64,000 nucleotides of DNA from Streptomyces peucetius (GCF_025854275.1 NZ_CP107567.1:7874001-7938000), one strand, 5' to 3'; shown: positions 1 to 13,699, counted from the first letter of the stretch. The notes: generated from the letters alone by a model not told the origin. Translations and numbers: made by a program.

Positions 1-1471
1 TGGTGGACGGTTGTTGGCGCCGCGGTTGGGTCGTGCGGGTGTGTCGTTGCCGGCGGGTGAGGCGTGGCGGTTGGCGGTGGGCCGGGCGGGTTCGCTGGAG
101 GATCTGGCGCTGGTGCCGTCCGAGGGCGGGCGTGCGCTGGGTGTTGGCGAGGTCCGGGTGGGTGTCCGTGCGGCGGGCGTCAACTTCCGTGACGTGCTGA
201 TCGCGTTGGGGATGTATCCGGGTGAGGCGCCGTTGGGCAGTGAGGCTGCCGGTGTGGTGCTGGAGGTCGGCGCCCAGGTCACGGACCTGAGGCCGGGTGA
301 CCGGGTGTTCGGGTTTGTTCCTGAGGGGTTCGGTCCGGTGGCGGTGGCGGATCGGCGGATGGTGGTGCCGATGCCGTCGGGTTGGTCGTTCGTGCAGGCG
401 GCGGCGGTGCCGGTGGTGCATCTGACGGCGTACTACGGGCTGGTTGATCGTGCGGGTGTGCGTGCGGGTGAGCGGGTGCTGGTGCACGCGGCGGCCGGTG
501 GTGTGGGTATGGCCGCGGTGCAGTTGGCCCGTCATCTGGGTGCGGAGGTGTTCGCGACCGCGAGCGCGCACAAGTGGGACGCGGTGCGGGAGTTGGGTGT
601 CGGGGAGGGGCGGATCGCCTCGTCGCGGGACCTCGCATTCCGGGAGGCGTTCCTGGAGGCGACCGGCGGCCAGGGCGTGGATGTGGTCCTCAACGCGCTG
701 GCGGGTGAGTTCGTGGATGCCTCGCTGGATCTGCTGCCGCGTGGTGGCCGGTTCGTCGAGATGGGGAAGGCGGATGTGCGCGACCCCGAGGTCGTGGGCG
801 CTGCCCACCCCGGCGTGCGCTATGAGTCGTTCGATCTGTTCGACGGGGCGGGGGTCGATCGGCTTCAGGAGATGCTGGTCGAGATCACGGCCTTGTTCGA
901 GCAGGACGTGTTGTCCCATTCGCCGGTCCGGGCGTGGGATGTGCGTCAGGGGCGGGAGGCCTTCCGGTTCCTGCGCGAGGGCCGCAACGTCGGCAAGGTC
1001 GTCCTGACGGTTCCGCAGTCCCTGGACCCGCACGGCACGGTACTGATCACCGGTGGCACGGGTGGTCTGGGTGCGCTGTTTGCCAGGCACCTGGTCGAGC
1101 GCCACGGCGTCGGGGACCTGCTGCTGGTCAGCCGTCGCGGCGCGGCCGCCGACGGTGTGGCGGAACTGGTGGCCGAGTTGGCGGCGGCCGGCGCCACGGC
1201 GCGGGTCGAGGCCTGCGACGTCTCGGACCGCGACCAGCTCGCCGGACTGCTCGGCTCGTTGGACCGGCCGCTCACGGCGGTCGTACACGCCGCAGGCGTA
1301 CTGGATGACGGTGTGATCGAGGCGATGACCGCCGAGCAGGTCGAGCGGGTGATGCGTCCGAAGGTGGACGCGGCGTGGCATCTGCACGAGCTGACCGCCG
1401 ACATGGACTTGTCGGCGTTCGTACTGTTCTCCTCCGTCGCCGCACTGATCGGCAGCCCCGGCCAGGGCAAC
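1..1471 (+). repeat. ER-KR block, copy 1
   Basis: Nearly identical to 11377-12847 (constant offset 11,376) with only about ten scattered differences. It covers the end of the linker, the whole ER and most of the KR, and similarity drops abruptly after the NY of the KR active site. A sharp edge inside a domain suggests gene conversion or recent duplication. Confidence 0.95.
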
Positions 1472-4400
1472 TACGCCGCCGCCAACGCCGCCTTGGACGC
1501 GCTCGCAGCCAAACGCCGCTCCGAGGGCCTGCCCGCCACCTCGCTGGCCTGGGGCCTGTGGGCCGACGCCACCGGCATGACCGGACAACTCGGCGAAGAC
1601 GAGATCGAGAGGCTTGAACGACTGGGCGTCAGCGCCCTGCCCACCGAGCTGGGCCTGGACCTGTTCGACCAGAGCATGAGCGCCGACGCCACGCTGCTCG
1701 CACCGGTGCGGCTGGACATGGCCGTCCTCAGGTCCCGGGCAAGGGCCGGGATGCTGCCCCCGCTGCTGCGCGGCCTGGTCCGGATGCCGGCCCGCCGCAC
1801 ACAGGTGGGCGGCTCACTGGCGCAGCGCCTGGCAGGTGTGGCGGAGGCGGACCGCGAGCGGGTGGTACTGGAACTGGTGCAGACACAGGTCGCATCCGTC
1901 CTCGGGCACGCCTCGTCCGCCGCGATCGACCCCGACCGGGCCTTCAAGGAACTCGGCTTCGACTCCCTGAGCGCGGTCGAACTGCGCAACCGGCTCACCC
2001 AGTCCACCGGACTGCGGCTGCCCGCCACCCTCGTGTTCGACCACCCGACTCCGGTGGCCGCCGCACGCATGCTGCTCACCTCGATCGGGGACATCGAGGC
2101 CCCTCGCCCGGTGGTGCAGCTGCGGTCGCAGCAGACGGAGACCGACGAGCCGCTGGCGATCGTCGGCATGAGCTGCCGCTACCCGGGCGGAGTGACCTCC
2201 CCCGACGGCCTGTGGGAGCTGGTCGCCTCCGGTCGCGACGCGATCTCGGGCCTGCCCACCGACCGTGGCTGGGACCTGGAGGGACTCTACGACCCGGACC
2301 CGGACCACCCGGGCACCTCATACACACGCAGTGGCGGATTCGTCGACACCGTCGCCGACTTCGACGCGGAGTTCTTCGGGATCAGCCCGCGCGAGGCACT
2401 GTCCATGGACCCGCAGCAGCGGCTGCTGCTGGAGACCGCGTGGGAGGCGTTCGAGGACGCGGGTATCGACCCGACGTCCCTGCGCGGCAGCGACACCGGT
2501 GTCTTCTGCGGCGCGGTCACCTCGGACTACGGCGGCGCCACGATGCTGCCGGAGATGGAGGGCTACCGCCTGACCGGCACGACCACGAGTGTGCTGTCCG
2601 GCCGTATCTCCTACACCCTCGGCCTGGAGGGCCCGGCCGTCACCGTGGACACCGCGTGCTCCTCCTCGCTGGTGGCGCTGCACATGGCGGCGCAGTCCCT
2701 GCGGTCGGGCGAGTGCTCGATGGCACTGGTCGGCGGCGTGTCCGTGATGACCGGGCCCAACCTGCTGATCGACTTCAGCCGTCAGCGCGGTCTGGCGCCG
2801 GACGGGCGCTGCAAAGCGTACGCCGCGTCCGCGGACGGCACCGGCTTCTCCGACGGCCTGGGCCTAGTGGTCGTGGAGCGGCTGTCGGAGGCCCGCCGCA
2901 AGGGCCACCGGGTCCTGGGCCTGCTGCGTGGCAGTGCGGTGAACCAGGACGGTGCGAGCAACGGTCTGACCGCGCCGAACGGTCCCTCGCAGGAGCGGGT
3001 GATCCGCCAGGCGCTCGCCAACGCGGGCCTGAGCGCTGCGGAGGTGGACGCGGTCGAGGGCCACGGCACCGGTACGAAGCTGGGTGACCCGATCGAGGCG
3101 CAGGCGCTGCTGGCGACCTACGGCCAGGAGCGCGCCGGCGACCCGCTGCTGCTCGGGTCGATCAAGTCCAACATCGGTCACAGCTCCACCGCCGCGGGTG
3201 TCGCCGGTGTGATCAAGATGGTCATGGCGATGCGGCACGGCATGCTGCCGGCCACGCTGCACGTGGACGAGCCGTCCCCGCACATCGACTGGACCTCCGG
3301 CGAGGTCGAGCTGCTGACCGAGGCCCGGGAATGGCCCGCCTCGGAGCAGCGTCCCCGCCGCGCGGGCGTCTCCTCCTTCGGCGTGAGCGGCACCAACGCC
3401 CACGTCATTCTCGAAGAGGCGCCGGCCGAGGAGAGCGTTGATGCTCCGGCCGACGGCGCCGGGCTTCCGGTCGTGCCGGTGGTGGTGTCGGCGAAGTCTG
3501 CGGTGGCGTTGCGGGAGCAGGCGGCTCGTCTGCGGGCGCACCTTGTGGCGGAGCCGGAGGTGTCCCTGGGTGATGTTGCGTTTTCGGCGGTGATGTCGCG
3601 GGCGCGGTTGGAGCATCGTGGTGCGGTGGTCGCGGCCGGTCGTGAGGAGTTGCTGGCGGGGCTTGCGGCTCTGGCTGTGGGTGAGTCGGCTGCGGGTGTG
3701 GTCGAGGGTCGTGTGGTGGGTGGCAGGACGGCGTTCCTGTTCACGGGTCAGGGGTCTCAGCGGGCTGGTATGGGTGTGGGGCTGGCGGCGGTGTTCCCGC
3801 GGTTCGGCGAGGTGTTGGACGAGGTGTGCGCGGAGTTGGATCCGCGGGTGGGTTGTTCGGTTCGGGAGTTGTTGGAGGCTCAGGAGGGTTCGGCGGGGGC
3901 TTTGTTGCTGGATGCGACGGAGTTCACGCAGGTGGCGTTGTTCGCGGTGGAGGTGGCGCTGTTCCGTCTGGTCGAGTCGCTGGGTGTGTGTCCGGATTAT
4001 GTGATCGGGCATTCGGTGGGGGAGATTGCGGCGGCTCATGTGGCGGGGGTGTTGTCGCTGGCGGATGCGTGTGAGCTGGTGGTGGCGCGTGGTCGTTTGA
4101 TGGGGGGGTTGCCGGCTGGTGGTGCGATGGTCGCGGTGCAGGCCGGTGAGGTGGAGGTGGCGGAGTCGCTGGTCGGGTTCGTGGGCCGGTTGGAGATCGC
4201 GGCGGTGAACGGGCCGCGGGCGGTGGTCGTGTCGGGTGATGCGGATGCGGTCGAGGAGTGGTTGGCGGGGTGGCAGGGGCGTAAGGCGACGCGGTTGCGG
4301 GTCAGTCATGCGTTCCACTCGCCGCGGATGGAGCCGATGCTCGCCGAGTTCGAGGAGATTGCCCGGGGCTTGTCCTATTCGGTGCCGCGGATTGCGTTGG

Positions 4401-7400
4401 TGTCGAATATGACCGGTGGGCTGGTGTCGGCGGAGGTGGCGGATCCGGAGTACTGGGTGCGTCATGTGAGGCAGGCGGTGCGGTTCGCCGACGGCGTGCA
4501 GACCCTGTGGGATCTGGGGGTGCGCCGGTTCCTGGAGCTGGGTCCGGACGGTGTGCTGACCGCGATGGCACGCCAGTGCCTGGAGGACGGCGAGGCCCGG
4601 GACGTGGATGTGGATGCTGTGTTGGTGTCGGCGTTGCGGGCCAAGCAGGAGGAGGCGTCGACGTTTGCCGGGTTCCTGGCCCGGGCGCACATCGCCGGGG
4701 TGCAGGTGGACTGGAACGCACTGTTCCAGGGCACGGGTGCCAGGCGGGTGGAGCTGCCGACGTATGCGTTCCAGCGGGAGCGGTACTGGCTGTCCCCGGG
4801 CACGGGCGCGGGTGACGCTGCGGCGGCAGGTCAGAGCCGTATCGGACACCCGATCCTGTCGGCCGCGGTGCAGGTCGGCGACCGCGACGAATGGGTGCTC
4901 ACCGGACGCCTGTCCACCGACACCCAACCCTGGACCCGTGACCACGTCGTGCTGGACACCGTGATCGTGCCCGGCACCGCCCTGGTCGAGCTCGCGCTCA
5001 CCGCCGGCCGCCAGGCCGACACCCCCGTGGTCGACGAACTCGTCATGGAGGCACCACTCCTCCTCGACGAAGGCGTCACGGTCCAGATCCAGGTCACCGT
5101 CGGCCGGGCGGGGGAGGACGGCCGCCGCGAGGTGGCGATCTACACCCGCCCGGAGACCGGCGAGGACGACGAGCAGGACACGACCTGCCACGCCCGCGGC
5201 CTGCTCGCACCCGACACCGAACCCGAAGACGAGTGGACCGACGAGTGGCCCGTCGAGTGGCCGCCTGCAGACGCCGAAGAGGCGTCGGTCGACGCGCTCT
5301 ACGCCGGCATGACGGACCTCGGCTACGACTACGGCCCCGTCTTCCAGGGCGTGCGTGCGGTGTGGCGCTCCGGTGACGACGTCTACGCCGAGGTCTCGCT
5401 GCCGGGTGACACCGGCGGTGAAGGCTTCGGCATCCACCCGGCCCTCTTCGACGCCGCCATGCACGGCGGTCTGCTGAAGCAGGGCGAGGACGTGTCCGCG
5501 GTGTTGCCGTTCTCCTGGTCGGGCGTGCGGCTCGGCAAGCTGGGGCTGTCCCGGGTACGGGCACGCATCCGCCCGGCGGACGGCAGCGCGCTGCGCGTCG
5601 AGATCGTCGGCGAGCAGGGCGAGCCGGTGCTGAGCATGGCGCAGCTCGACATGCGACCCGTGGAACAGGCGCAGCTGGACAGCGGTCAGCGCACCAAGCA
5701 GAACTCCCTGTTCCAGCTCGACTGGGCCGAAGTCACGGCTGCGTCGCCCGCTTCGTCGGCGTCGGTACGGGTGGCTGTCCTCGGCGACGAGTTCGCCGAC
5801 CTGGACGCGTTGGAGTCGGCGGTGGTCGAGGGTGCTCAGGCGCCTGAGGTGGTCGTGGCCCCGGTCGGGGCTCCGGCCGGTACCGCCGACCCGGCGGAGG
5901 CGGCGCGTACGGCCGCGGCCGGTGCGCTGGCCCTGGTGCAGCGGTGGCTGGCGAGTGAGTGGGCGGGTGAGGCGCGGCTGGTCGTGGCCACCCGGGGTGC
6001 CGCCGTGGTCGGCGAGGAGACGCCGGATGTGGCGCAGGCTTCGGTGTGGGGTCTGGTGCACAGCGCGCAGGCCGAACACCCGGGCCGGTTCCTGCTCGTG
6101 GACCTCGACAATGAGGCTCCGGAGTGGGGGGCGCTGCTCGGCCTGGACGAGCCGCAGCTCGCCGTGCGCGGCGGCCGGCTGCTCGCCCCGCGCCTGGCGC
6201 GCGTGTCGAAGGCACCGGACGCCATGCCCGCCATGGACGGCACCGTCCTGATCACCGGCGGCACCAGTGGCCTGGGCGCTCTGTTCGCCAGGCACCTGGC
6301 CGAGCACCACGGGGTGCAGCAACTGCTGCTGGTGAGCCGTCGCGGCCCTGAGGCAGAGGGTGTCGCCGAGCTGGTCGCCGAGCTGGAGACGGCCGGCGCC
6401 ACGGCGCGGGTCGAAGCGTGCGACGTCTCCGACCGCGACCAGCTCGCCGGACTGCTCGGCTCGTTGGACCGGCCGCTCACGGCGGTCGTACACGCCGCAG
6501 GCGTACTGGACGACGGTGTGATCGAGGCGATGACCGCCGAGCAGGTCGAGCGGGTGATGCGCCCGAAGCTCGACGCGGCGTGGCATCTGCACGAGCTGAC
6601 CGCCGACATGGACCTGTCGGCGTTCGTACTGTTCTCCTCCTCCGCCGCACTGATCGGCAGCCCCGGCCAGGGCAACTACGCCGCCGCCAACGCGGGCCTC
6701 GACGCGCTCGCCCACCTGCGCCGCGCCGAAGGGCAGCCGGCGAGCTCCCTGGCCTGGGGTCTCTGGTCGGAAGCCGGCGGCATGTCCGGCGAGCTGGCCG
6801 AGGCCGACCGAACCCGACTGGCGCGGATGGGCATCAGCGCCATAGCCGCCGAGCTCGGACGCGGACTGTTCGACCAGGCGCTCGGTCTCGACGCGGCGCT
6901 GCTCGCGCCGGTCCAGCTGGACCTGGCCGCGATCAGGGCCCAGGCCCGCGCGGGCCTGCTACCGCCGCTGCTGCGCGGGCTGGCACCCGAGCCGGCCCGC
7001 CGCGCCGACTCCGGTGTGTCGCTGGCGCAGCGTCTGGCAGGTGTGGCGGAGGCGGACCGCGAGCGGGTGGTGCTGGAGCTGGTGCAGGCGCAGGTCGCAT
7101 CCGTCCTCGGGCACGCCTCGTCCGCCGCGATCGACCCGGAACGGGCCTTCAAGGAACTCGGCTTCGACTCCCTGAGCGCGGTCGAACTGCGCAACCGGCT
7201 CACCCAGTCCACCGGCGTACGGCTGCCCGCCACCCTCGTGTTCGACCACCCGACGCCGATGGCGATCACCCGACTGCTCCTGTCCGAGATCGGTGGCATC
7301 GCCGCGGCCGTGCCGCAGCCCGCCGTACGGCGGCGCCGGACGGAGACCGACGAGCCGCTGGCGATCGTCGGCATGAGCTGCCGCTACCCGGGCGGGGTGA

Positions 7401-10400
7401 CCTCGCCGGAGGACCTGTGGGAGCTGGTCGCCTCGGGCGGCGACGGCATCTCGGGCCTGCCCACCGACCGTGGCTGGGACCTGGAGAGGCTCTACGACCC
7501 GGACCCGGAGCGACTCGGGACCATCTACACCAGCGGTGGAGGCTTCCTCGACGGTGTCGCCGACTTCGACGCGGAGTTCTTCGGGATCAGCCCTCGCGAG
7601 GCGCTGGCCATGGACCCGCAGCAGCGGCTGCTGCTGGAGGCCGCGTGGGAGGCGTTCGAGGACGCGGGCATCGACCCCACCTCCCTGCGCGGCAGTGACA
7701 CCGGTGTGTTCTGCGGTGTCGGCTCTTCCGACTACGCCGCGGTGCCCGCCGGCGGCCTGCCTCAGGTCGAGGGCTTCCGGCTGACCGGCGCGACGACCAG
7801 TGTCGTCTCCGGCCGCATCTCCTACACCCTCGGGCTGGAAGGACCGTCGGTGTCGGTCGACACGGCGTGCTCCTCCTCGCTGGTGGCGCTGCACATGGCG
7901 GCGCAGTCCCTGCGGTCCGGCGAGTGCTCGATGGCACTGGTCGGCGGCGTGACCGTGATGGCCGGACCGTTCGTACTGATGGAGTTCAGCCGTCAGCGCG
8001 GTCTGGCGCCGGACGGACGCTGCAAGGCGTACTCGGCCTCCGCGGACGGCACCGGCTTCTCCGACGGCCTGGGCCTGGTGGTCGTGGAGCGGCTGTCGGA
8101 GGCCCGCCGCAAGGGCCACCGGGTCCTGGGCCTGCTGCGTGGCAGTGCGGTGAACCAGGACGGTGCGAGCAACGGTCTGACCGCGCCGAACGGTCCCTCG
8201 CAGGAGCGGGTGATCCGCCAGGCGCTCGCCAACGCCGGACTGACTCCCGCGGAGATCGACGCGGTCGAGGGCCACGGCACCGGCACGAAGCTGGGTGACC
8301 CGATCGAGGCGCAGGCGCTGCTGGCGACCTACGGCCAGGAGCGGAAGAGCGGTCCGCTGCTCCTCGGATCGGTCAAGTCGAACATCGGACACACGGCCAC
8401 GGCGGCCGGTGTGGCCGGTGTGATCAAGATGGTCATGGCGATGCGGCACGGTGTGCTGCCGGCCACGCTGCACGTGGACGAACCGTCTCCGCACGTGGAC
8501 TGGTCGGCGGGCGAGGTCGAGCTGCTGACCGAGGCCCGGGAATGGCCCGCCTCGGAGCAGCGTCCCCGCCGCGCGGGCGTCTCCTCCTTTGGCGTGAGCG
8601 GCACCAACGCCCACGTGATCCTCGAAGAGGCACCCGCCGAGAGGACGACGCCGACGAAGAAGCCGCAGTCTGCCGAGTCGGCCGCGTCCTCGTCGCCTGG
8701 CGTCGTACCGGTGGTGGTGTCGGCGAAGTCCGCGGTGGCGTTGCGGGAGCAGGCTGCTCGTCTGCGGGAGCGTCTGCTTGCTGAACCCGATGTGTCCCTG
8801 GGTGATGTTGCGTTTTCGGCGGTGATGTCGCGGGCGCGGTTGGAGCATCGTGGTGCGGTGGTCGCGGCCGGTCGTGAGGAGTTGCTGGCGGGGCTTGCGG
8901 CTCTGGCTGTGGGTGAGTCGGCTGCGGGTGTGGTCGAGGGTCGTGTGGTGGGTGGCAGGACGGCGTTCCTGTTCACGGGTCAGGGGTCTCAGCGGGCTGG
9001 TATGGGTGTGGGGCTGGCGGCGGTGTTCCCGCGGTTCGGCGAGGTGTTGGACGAGGTGTGCGCGGAGTTGGATCCGCGGGTGGGTTGTTCGGTTCGGGAG
9101 TTGTTGGAGGCTCAGGAGGGTTCGGCGGGGGCTTTGTTGCTGGATGCGACGGAGTTCACGCAGGTGGCGTTGTTCGCGGTGGAGGTGGCGCTGTTCCGTC
9201 TGGTCGAGTCGCTGGGTGTGTGTCCGGATTATGTGATCGGGCATTCGGTGGGGGAGATTGCGGCGGCTCATGTGGCGGGGGTGTTGTCGCTGGCGGATGC
9301 GTGTGAGCTGGTGGTGGCGCGTGGTCGTTTGATGGGGGGGTTGCCGGCTGGTGGTGCGATGGTCGCGGTGCAGGCCGGTGAGGTGGAGGTGGCGGAGTCG
9401 CTGGTCGGGTTCGTGGGCCGGTTGGAGATCGCGGCGGTGAACGGGCCGCGGGCGGTGGTCGTGTCGGGTGATGCGGATGCGGTCGAGGAGTGGTTGGCGG
9501 GGTGGCAGGGGCGTAAGGCGACGCGGTTGCGGGTCAGTCATGCGTTCCACTCGCCGCGGATGGAGCCGATGCTCGCCGAGTTCGAGGAGATTGCCCGGGG
9601 CTTGTCCTATTCGGTGCCGCGGATTGCGTTGGTGTCGAATATGACCGGTGGGCTGGTGTCGGCGGAGGTGGCGGATCCGGAGTACTGGGTGCGTCATGTG
9701 AGGCAGGCGGTGCGGTTCGCCGACGGCGTGCAGACCCTGTGGGATCTGGGGGTGCGCCGGTTCCTGGAGCTGGGTCCGGACGGTGTGCTGACCGCGATGG
9801 CACGCCAGTGCCTGGAGGACGGCGAGGCCCGGGACGTGGATGTGGATGCTGTGTTGGTGTCGGCGTTGCGGGCCAAGCAGGAGGAGGCGTCGACGTTTGC
9901 CGGGTTCCTGGCCCGGGCGCACATCGCCGGGGTGCAGGTGGACTGGAACGCACTGTTCCAGGGCACGGGTGCCAGGCGGGTGGAGCTGCCGACGTATGCG
10001 TTCCAGCGGGAGCGGTACTGGCTGTCCCCGGGCACGGGCGCGGGTGACGCTGCGGCGGCAGGTCAGAGCCGTATCGGACACCCGATCCTGTCGGCCGCGG
10101 TGCAGGTCGGCGACCGCGACGAATGGGTGCTCACCGGACGCCTGTCCACCGACACCCAACCCTGGACCCGTGACCACGTCGTGCTGGACACCGTGATCGT
10201 GCCCGGCACCGCCCTGGTCGAGCTCGCGCTCACCGCCGGCCGCCAGGCCGACACCCCCGTGGTCGACGAACTCGTCATGGAGGCACCACTCCTCCTCGAC
10301 GAAGGCGTCACGGTCCAGATCCAGGTCACCGTCGGCCGGGCGGGGGAGGACGGCCGCCGCGAGGTGGCGATCTACACCCGCCCGGAGACCGGCGAGGACG

Positions 10401-13400
10401 ACGAGCAGGCGGAAACCACCTGCCACGCCCGAGGCCTGCTCGCACCCGACACCGAACCCGAAGAAGGATGGTGGGTCGCCTGGCCGCCCGTCGGCGGTGA
10501 GGAGGCGTCGGTCGACGCGCTCTACGCCGGCATGACGGACCTCGGCTTCGACTACGGCCCCGTCTTCCAGGGTGTACGGGCGGTGTGGCGCTCCGGTGAC
10601 GACGTCTACGCCGAGGTCTCGCTGCCGGGTGACACCGGCGGCGAAGGCTTCGGGATCCACCCGGCCCTCTTCGACGCGTCGCTGCACGGCGGTCTCCTGG
10701 GCAAGGGCCCCCGGGAAGGAGCGGTGCTGCCGTTCTCCTGGTCGGGCGTCCGGCTCGGCACACCGGGCCTCTCGCGGGTCCGCGCCCGCATCCGCTCGGC
10801 AGGTGAGTCCGCGTTCCGGATCGACATCGCCGGCGAGCAGGGCGAGCCCGTACTGAGCATGGTGCGGTTCGACATGCGTCCGGTGGATGCGTCGCAGCTC
10901 GAGCGTGCTCGGGGTGGTGACAACTCGCTGTTCCAGGTGGACTGGGCTGAGATCCAGGCCGCGCCTGCCGCGTCGGCTCGGGTTGAGGTGCTCGGTGAGG
11001 AGTTCGCCGATCTGCAGGCGTTGGAGCTGGCGCTCGCCGAGGGTGCCCAGGCGCCTGAGGTGGTCGTCGCCCTGATGGGGGCGCACACCGGTGAGGTGGC
11101 CGAGTCGGTGCGGGCGGCCGCGGCCGAGGCGCTGGCGCTGGTGCAGGGGTGGCTGGCCAGTGAGTGGCTGGGCGAGGCGCGGCTGATTGTGGCGACCCGT
11201 AACGGCATCGGTGTCGGTGACGAGGTGCCGGATGTGGGGCTGGCGCCGGTGTGGGGTCTGGTGCGCAGTGCGCAGTCGGAGCATCCGGGCCGGTTCCTGC
11301 TCGTGGACCTGGACGACAACGAGGCTCCGGAGTGGGGCACGCTCGTTGGTCTGGACGAGCCGCAGTTGGCGGTGCGTGGTGGACGGTTGTTGGCGCCGCG
11401 GCTGGGTCGTGCGGGTGCGTCGTTGCCGGCGGGTGAGGCGTGGCGGTTGGCGGTGGGCCGGGCGGGTTCGCTGGAGGATCTGGCGCTGGTGCCGTCCGAG
11501 GGCGGGCGTGCGCTGGGTGTGGGCGAGGTCCGGGTCGCGGTCCGTGCGGCGGGCGTCAACTTCCGTGACGTGCTGATCGCGTTGGGGATGTATCCGGGTG
11601 AGGCGCCGTTGGGCAGTGAGGCTGCCGGTGTGGTGCTGGAGGTCGGCGCCCAGGTCACGGACCTGAGGCCGGGTGACCGGGTGTTCGGGTTTGTTCCTGA
11701 GGGGTTCGGTCCGGTGGCGGTGGCGGATCGGCGGATGGTGGTGCCGATGCCGTCGGGTTGGTCGTTCGTGCAGGCGGCGGCGGTGCCGGTGGTGCATCTG
11801 ACGGCGTACTACGGGCTGGTTGATCGTGCGGGTGTGCGTGCGGGTGAGCGGGTGCTGGTGCACGCGGCGGCCGGTGGTGTGGGTATGGCCGCGGTGCAGT
11901 TGGCCCGTCATCTGGGTGCGGAGGTGTTCGCGACCGCGAGCGCGCACAAGTGGGACGCGGTGCGGGAGTTGGGTGTCGGGGAGGGGCGGATCGCCTCGTC
12001 GCGGGACCTCGCATTCCGGGAGGCGTTCCTGGAGGCGACCGGCGGCCAGGGCGTGGATGTGGTCCTCAACGCGCTGGCGGGTGAGTTCGTGGATGCCTCG
12101 CTGGATCTGCTGCCGCGTGGTGGCCGGTTCGTCGAGATGGGGAAGGCGGATGTGCGCGACCCCGAGGTCGTGGGCGCTGCCCACCCCGGCGTGCGCTATG
12201 AGTCGTTCGATCTGTTCGACGGGGCGGGGGTCGATCGGCTTCAGGAGATGCTGGTCGAGATCACGGCCTTGTTCGAGCAGGACGTGTTGTCCCATTCGCC
12301 GGTCCGGGCGTGGGATGTGCGTCAGGGGCGGGAGGCCTTCCGGTTCCTGCGCGAGGGCCGCAACGTCGGCAAGGTCGTCCTGACGGTTCCGCAGTCCCTG
12401 GACCCGCACGGCACGGTACTGATCACCGGTGGCACGGGTGGTCTGGGTGCGCTGTTTGCCAGGCACCTGGTCGAACGCCACGGCGTCGGGGACCTGCTGC
12501 TGGTCAGCCGTCGCGGCGCGGCCGCCGACGGTGTGGCGGAACTGGTCGCCGAGTTGGCGGCGGCCGGCGCCACGGCGCGGGTCGAGGCCTGCGACGTCTC
12601 GGACCGCGACCAGCTCGCCGGACTGCTCGGCTCGTTGGACCGGCCGCTCACGGCGGTCGTACACGCCGCAGGCGTACTGGATGACGGTGTGATCGAGGCG
12701 ATGACGCCGGAGCAGGTCGAGCGGGTGATGCGTCCGAAGGTGGACGCGGCGTGGCATCTGCACGAGCTGACCGCCGACATGGACTTGTCGGCGTTCGTAC
12801 TGTTCTCCTCCGTCGCCGCACTGATCGGCAGCCCCGGCCAGGGCAACTACGCGGCGGCGAACGCGACGTTGGACGCGCTCGCGGCGAAGCGGCGTGCCGA
12901 AGGGCTGGCGGCGACGTCCCTGGCCTGGGGCCTGTGGGCGGAAGCCGGCGGCATGGCCGGACAACTGGGCGAAGGCGAGATCGAGAGGCTCGAACGACTG
13001 GGCGTCGGTGCGCTCTCCGCCGAGCTGGGGCTCGGGCTGTTCGACCAGGCGCTCGGATCCGATGCCCCGCTGCTGGCGCCCGTGCGGCTGGACATGGCCG
13101 CGCTCCGTTCCCGGGCAAGGGCCGGGATGCTGCCCCCGCTGCTGCGCGGCCTGGTCCGGATGCCGGCCCGCCGCGCCGACTCCGGTGTGTCGCTGGCGCA
13201 GCGCCTGGCAGGTGTGGCGGAGGCGGACCGCGAGCGGGTGGTGCTGGAGCTGGTGCAGGCGCAGGTCGCATCCGTCCTCGGGCACGCCTCGTCCGCCGCG
13301 ATCGACCCGGAACGGGCCTTCAAGGAGCTGGGCTTCGACTCGCTGAGCGCCGTCGAGCTCCGCAACCGGCTCACCCAGTCCACCGGACTGCGGCTGCCGG

Positions 13401-13699
13401 CGACGCTGGTCTTCGACCACCCGAACCCGGCGGCGATCGCACAGTTCCTGCTCTCCGAGGCCCAGGTGGACGGCGCGACGAGCGCGCCCCGGTCCGAGGA
13501 CGACGAGATCCGCGCCGTGCTGGCGTCGATCCCGATCGGCCGTCTCCGCAAGGCGGGCCTGATCGACACCCTGCGTGAACTGGCAAGTAATGACCTGACG
13601 GACCTGACCGACGATGCGCCTGAGGACGGGGCGCCCGCATCGATCGACGACATGGACGCCGAAGCCCTGATCCGGATGGCCCAGGAGGACATCGCATGA
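1..13699 (+). CDS. Modular type I polyketide synthase, 5' truncated by window edge (PKS gene 1)
   Basis: The reading frame is open through base 2, so the true start lies left of the window. Domains in order (residues counted from the edge): ER 1-340, KR 345-530, ACP 605-690; KS 715-1140, AT 1245-1545, DH 1613-1890, KR 2078-2265, ACP 2347-2420; KS 2448-2875, AT 2988-3290, DH 3357-3635, ER 3800-4130, KR 4137-4320, ACP 4400-4475; C-terminal docking tail. Both KS have the DTACSSS cysteine and the HGTGT and NIGH histidines. Both ATs have GHSVG and HAFH, the malonyl-CoA signature. All three KRs have LDD (B type) and the catalytic Tyr in NYAAAN. The two visible DHs carry H-x3-D-x4-P instead of H-x3-G-x4-P. 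ACPs have GFDS. The protein adds two malonate units, one ending as an alkene (if the DH works) and one fully reduced. The stop overlaps the start of PKS gene 2 (ATGA), so the two are translationally coupled. Confidence 0.97.
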   Translation, partial: GGRLLAPRLGRAGVSLPAGEAWRLAVGRAGSLEDLALVPSEGGRALGVGEVRVGVRAAGVNFRDVLIALGMYPGEAPLGSEAAGVVLEVGAQVTDLRPGDRVFGFVPEGFGPVAVADRRMVVPMPSGWSFVQAAAVPVVHLTAYYGLVDRAGVRAGERVLVHAAAGGVGMAAVQLARHLGAEVFATASAHKWDAVRELGVGEGRIASSRDLAFREAFLEATGGQGVDVVLNALAGEFVDASLDLLPRGGRFVEMGKADVRDPEVVGAAHPGVRYESFDLFDGAGVDRLQEMLVEITALFEQDVLSHSPVRAWDVRQGREAFRFLREGRNVGKVVLTVPQSLDPHGTVLITGGTGGLGALFARHLVERHGVGDLLLVSRRGAAADGVAELVAELAAAGATARVEACDVSDRDQLAGLLGSLDRPLTAVVHAAGVLDDGVIEAMTAEQVERVMRPKVDAAWHLHELTADMDLSAFVLFSSVAALIGSPGQGNYAAANAALDALAAKRRSEGLPATSLAWGLWADATGMTGQLGEDEIERLERLGVSALPTELGLDLFDQSMSADATLLAPVRLDMAVLRSRARAGMLPPLLRGLVRMPARRTQVGGSLAQRLAGVAEADRERVVLELVQTQVASVLGHASSAAIDPDRAFKELGFDSLSAVELRNRLTQSTGLRLPATLVFDHPTPVAAARMLLTSIGDIEAPRPVVQLRSQQTETDEPLAIVGMSCRYPGGVTSPDGLWELVASGRDAISGLPTDRGWDLEGLYDPDPDHPGTSYTRSGGFVDTVADFDAEFFGISPREALSMDPQQRLLLETAWEAFEDAGIDPTSLRGSDTGVFCGAVTSDYGGATMLPEMEGYRLTGTTTSVLSGRISYTLGLEGPAVTVDTACSSSLVALHMAAQSLRSGECSMALVGGVSVMTGPNLLIDFSRQRGLAPDGRCKAYAASADGTGFSDGLGLVVVERLSEARRKGHRVLGLLRGSAVNQDGASNGLTAPNGPSQERVIRQALANAGLSAAEVDAVEGHGTGTKLGDPIEAQALLATYGQERAGDPLLLGSIKSNIGHSSTAAGVAGVIKMVMAMRHGMLPATLHVDEPSPHIDWTSGEVELLTEAREWPASEQRPRRAGVSSFGVSGTNAHVILEEAPAEESVDAPADGAGLPVVPVVVSAKSAVALREQAARLRAHLVAEPEVSLGDVAFSAVMSRARLEHRGAVVAAGREELLAGLAALAVGESAAGVVEGRVVGGRTAFLFTGQGSQRAGMGVGLAAVFPRFGEVLDEVCAELDPRVGCSVRELLEAQEGSAGALLLDATEFTQVALFAVEVALFRLVESLGVCPDYVIGHSVGEIAAAHVAGVLSLADACELVVARGRLMGGLPAGGAMVAVQAGEVEVAESLVGFVGRLEIAAVNGPRAVVVSGDADAVEEWLAGWQGRKATRLRVSHAFHSPRMEPMLAEFEEIARGLSYSVPRIALVSNMTGGLVSAEVADPEYWVRHVRQAVRFADGVQTLWDLGVRRFLELGPDGVLTAMARQCLEDGEARDVDVDAVLVSALRAKQEEASTFAGFLARAHIAGVQVDWNALFQGTGARRVELPTYAFQRERYWLSPGTGAGDAAAAGQSRIGHPILSAAVQVGDRDEWVLTGRLSTDTQPWTRDHVVLDTVIVPGTALVELALTAGRQADTPVVDELVMEAPLLLDEGVTVQIQVTVGRAGEDGRREVAIYTRPETGEDDEQDTTCHARGLLAPDTEPEDEWTDEWPVEWPPADAEEASVDALYAGMTDLGYDYGPVFQGVRAVWRSGDDVYAEVSLPGDTGGEGFGIHPALFDAAMHGGLLKQGEDVSAVLPFSWSGVRLGKLGLSRVRARIRPADGSALRVEIVGEQGEPVLSMAQLDMRPVEQAQLDSGQRTKQNSLFQLDWAEVTAASPASSASVRVAVLGDEFADLDALESAVVEGAQAPEVVVAPVGAPAGTADPAEAARTAAAGALALVQRWLASEWAGEARLVVATRGAAVVGEETPDVAQASVWGLVHSAQAEHPGRFLLVDLDNEAPEWGALLGLDEPQLAVRGGRLLAPRLARVSKAPDAMPAMDGTVLITGGTSGLGALFARHLAEHHGVQQLLLVSRRGPEAEGVAELVAELETAGATARVEACDVSDRDQLAGLLGSLDRPLTAVVHAAGVLDDGVIEAMTAEQVERVMRPKLDAAWHLHELTADMDLSAFVLFSSSAALIGSPGQGNYAAANAGLDALAHLRRAEGQPASSLAWGLWSEAGGMSGELAEADRTRLARMGISAIAAELGRGLFDQALGLDAALLAPVQLDLAAIRAQARAGLLPPLLRGLAPEPARRADSGVSLAQRLAGVAEADRERVVLELVQAQVASVLGHASSAAIDPERAFKELGFDSLSAVELRNRLTQSTGVRLPATLVFDHPTPMAITRLLLSEIGGIAAAVPQPAVRRRRTETDEPLAIVGMSCRYPGGVTSPEDLWELVASGGDGISGLPTDRGWDLERLYDPDPERLGTIYTSGGGFLDGVADFDAEFFGISPREALAMDPQQRLLLEAAWEAFEDAGIDPTSLRGSDTGVFCGVGSSDYAAVPAGGLPQVEGFRLTGATTSVVSGRISYTLGLEGPSVSVDTACSSSLVALHMAAQSLRSGECSMALVGGVTVMAGPFVLMEFSRQRGLAPDGRCKAYSASADGTGFSDGLGLVVVERLSEARRKGHRVLGLLRGSAVNQDGASNGLTAPNGPSQERVIRQALANAGLTPAEIDAVEGHGTGTKLGDPIEAQALLATYGQERKSGPLLLGSVKSNIGHTATAAGVAGVIKMVMAMRHGVLPATLHVDEPSPHVDWSAGEVELLTEAREWPASEQRPRRAGVSSFGVSGTNAHVILEEAPAERTTPTKKPQSAESAASSSPGVVPVVVSAKSAVALREQAARLRERLLAEPDVSLGDVAFSAVMSRARLEHRGAVVAAGREELLAGLAALAVGESAAGVVEGRVVGGRTAFLFTGQGSQRAGMGVGLAAVFPRFGEVLDEVCAELDPRVGCSVRELLEAQEGSAGALLLDATEFTQVALFAVEVALFRLVESLGVCPDYVIGHSVGEIAAAHVAGVLSLADACELVVARGRLMGGLPAGGAMVAVQAGEVEVAESLVGFVGRLEIAAVNGPRAVVVSGDADAVEEWLAGWQGRKATRLRVSHAFHSPRMEPMLAEFEEIARGLSYSVPRIALVSNMTGGLVSAEVADPEYWVRHVRQAVRFADGVQTLWDLGVRRFLELGPDGVLTAMARQCLEDGEARDVDVDAVLVSALRAKQEEASTFAGFLARAHIAGVQVDWNALFQGTGARRVELPTYAFQRERYWLSPGTGAGDAAAAGQSRIGHPILSAAVQVGDRDEWVLTGRLSTDTQPWTRDHVVLDTVIVPGTALVELALTAGRQADTPVVDELVMEAPLLLDEGVTVQIQVTVGRAGEDGRREVAIYTRPETGEDDEQAETTCHARGLLAPDTEPEEGWWVAWPPVGGEEASVDALYAGMTDLGFDYGPVFQGVRAVWRSGDDVYAEVSLPGDTGGEGFGIHPALFDASLHGGLLGKGPREGAVLPFSWSGVRLGTPGLSRVRARIRSAGESAFRIDIAGEQGEPVLSMVRFDMRPVDASQLERARGGDNSLFQVDWAEIQAAPAASARVEVLGEEFADLQALELALAEGAQAPEVVVALMGAHTGEVAESVRAAAAEALALVQGWLASEWLGEARLIVATRNGIGVGDEVPDVGLAPVWGLVRSAQSEHPGRFLLVDLDDNEAPEWGTLVGLDEPQLAVRGGRLLAPRLGRAGASLPAGEAWRLAVGRAGSLEDLALVPSEGGRALGVGEVRVAVRAAGVNFRDVLIALGMYPGEAPLGSEAAGVVLEVGAQVTDLRPGDRVFGFVPEGFGPVAVADRRMVVPMPSGWSFVQAAAVPVVHLTAYYGLVDRAGVRAGERVLVHAAAGGVGMAAVQLARHLGAEVFATASAHKWDAVRELGVGEGRIASSRDLAFREAFLEATGGQGVDVVLNALAGEFVDASLDLLPRGGRFVEMGKADVRDPEVVGAAHPGVRYESFDLFDGAGVDRLQEMLVEITALFEQDVLSHSPVRAWDVRQGREAFRFLREGRNVGKVVLTVPQSLDPHGTVLITGGTGGLGALFARHLVERHGVGDLLLVSRRGAAADGVAELVAELAAAGATARVEACDVSDRDQLAGLLGSLDRPLTAVVHAAGVLDDGVIEAMTPEQVERVMRPKVDAAWHLHELTADMDLSAFVLFSSVAALIGSPGQGNYAAANATLDALAAKRRAEGLAATSLAWGLWAEAGGMAGQLGEGEIERLERLGVGALSAELGLGLFDQALGSDAPLLAPVRLDMAALRSRARAGMLPPLLRGLVRMPARRADSGVSLAQRLAGVAEADRERVVLELVQAQVASVLGHASSAAIDPERAFKELGFDSLSAVELRNRLTQSTGLRLPATLVFDHPNPAAIAQFLLSEAQVDGATSAPRSEDDEIRAVLASIPIGRLRKAGLIDTLRELASNDLTDLTDDAPEDGAPASIDDMDAEALIRMAQEDIA
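3560..5177 (+). repeat. AT-DH block, copy 1
   Basis: Covers the end of the KS-AT linker, the whole AT and the first third of the DH. By eye it is identical base for base with 8792-10409 (offset 5,232; about 1,618 bp). The AT part uses many more T-ending and TTG codons than the flanking KS and KR sequences. Confidence 0.95.
8792..10409 (+). repeat. AT-DH block, copy 2
   Basis: Second copy of the 3560-5177 block. Sequence on both sides is only generally similar, so the identity is confined to this segment. Confidence 0.95.
11377..12847 (+). repeat. ER-KR block, copy 2
   Basis: Second copy of the ER-KR block at 1-1471. Downstream of 12847 the same protein sequence continues but with different codons, so the edge of the homogenised segment is visible at DNA level. 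Confidence 0.95.

Noticed and set aside
2864..13420. Very long minus-strand open frames opposite PKS gene 1 (and similar ones opposite genes 2 and 3)
   Set aside because: They mirror high-GC codon bias of the real genes, are rich in Arg/His/Gln/Pro, and have no recognisable domains.
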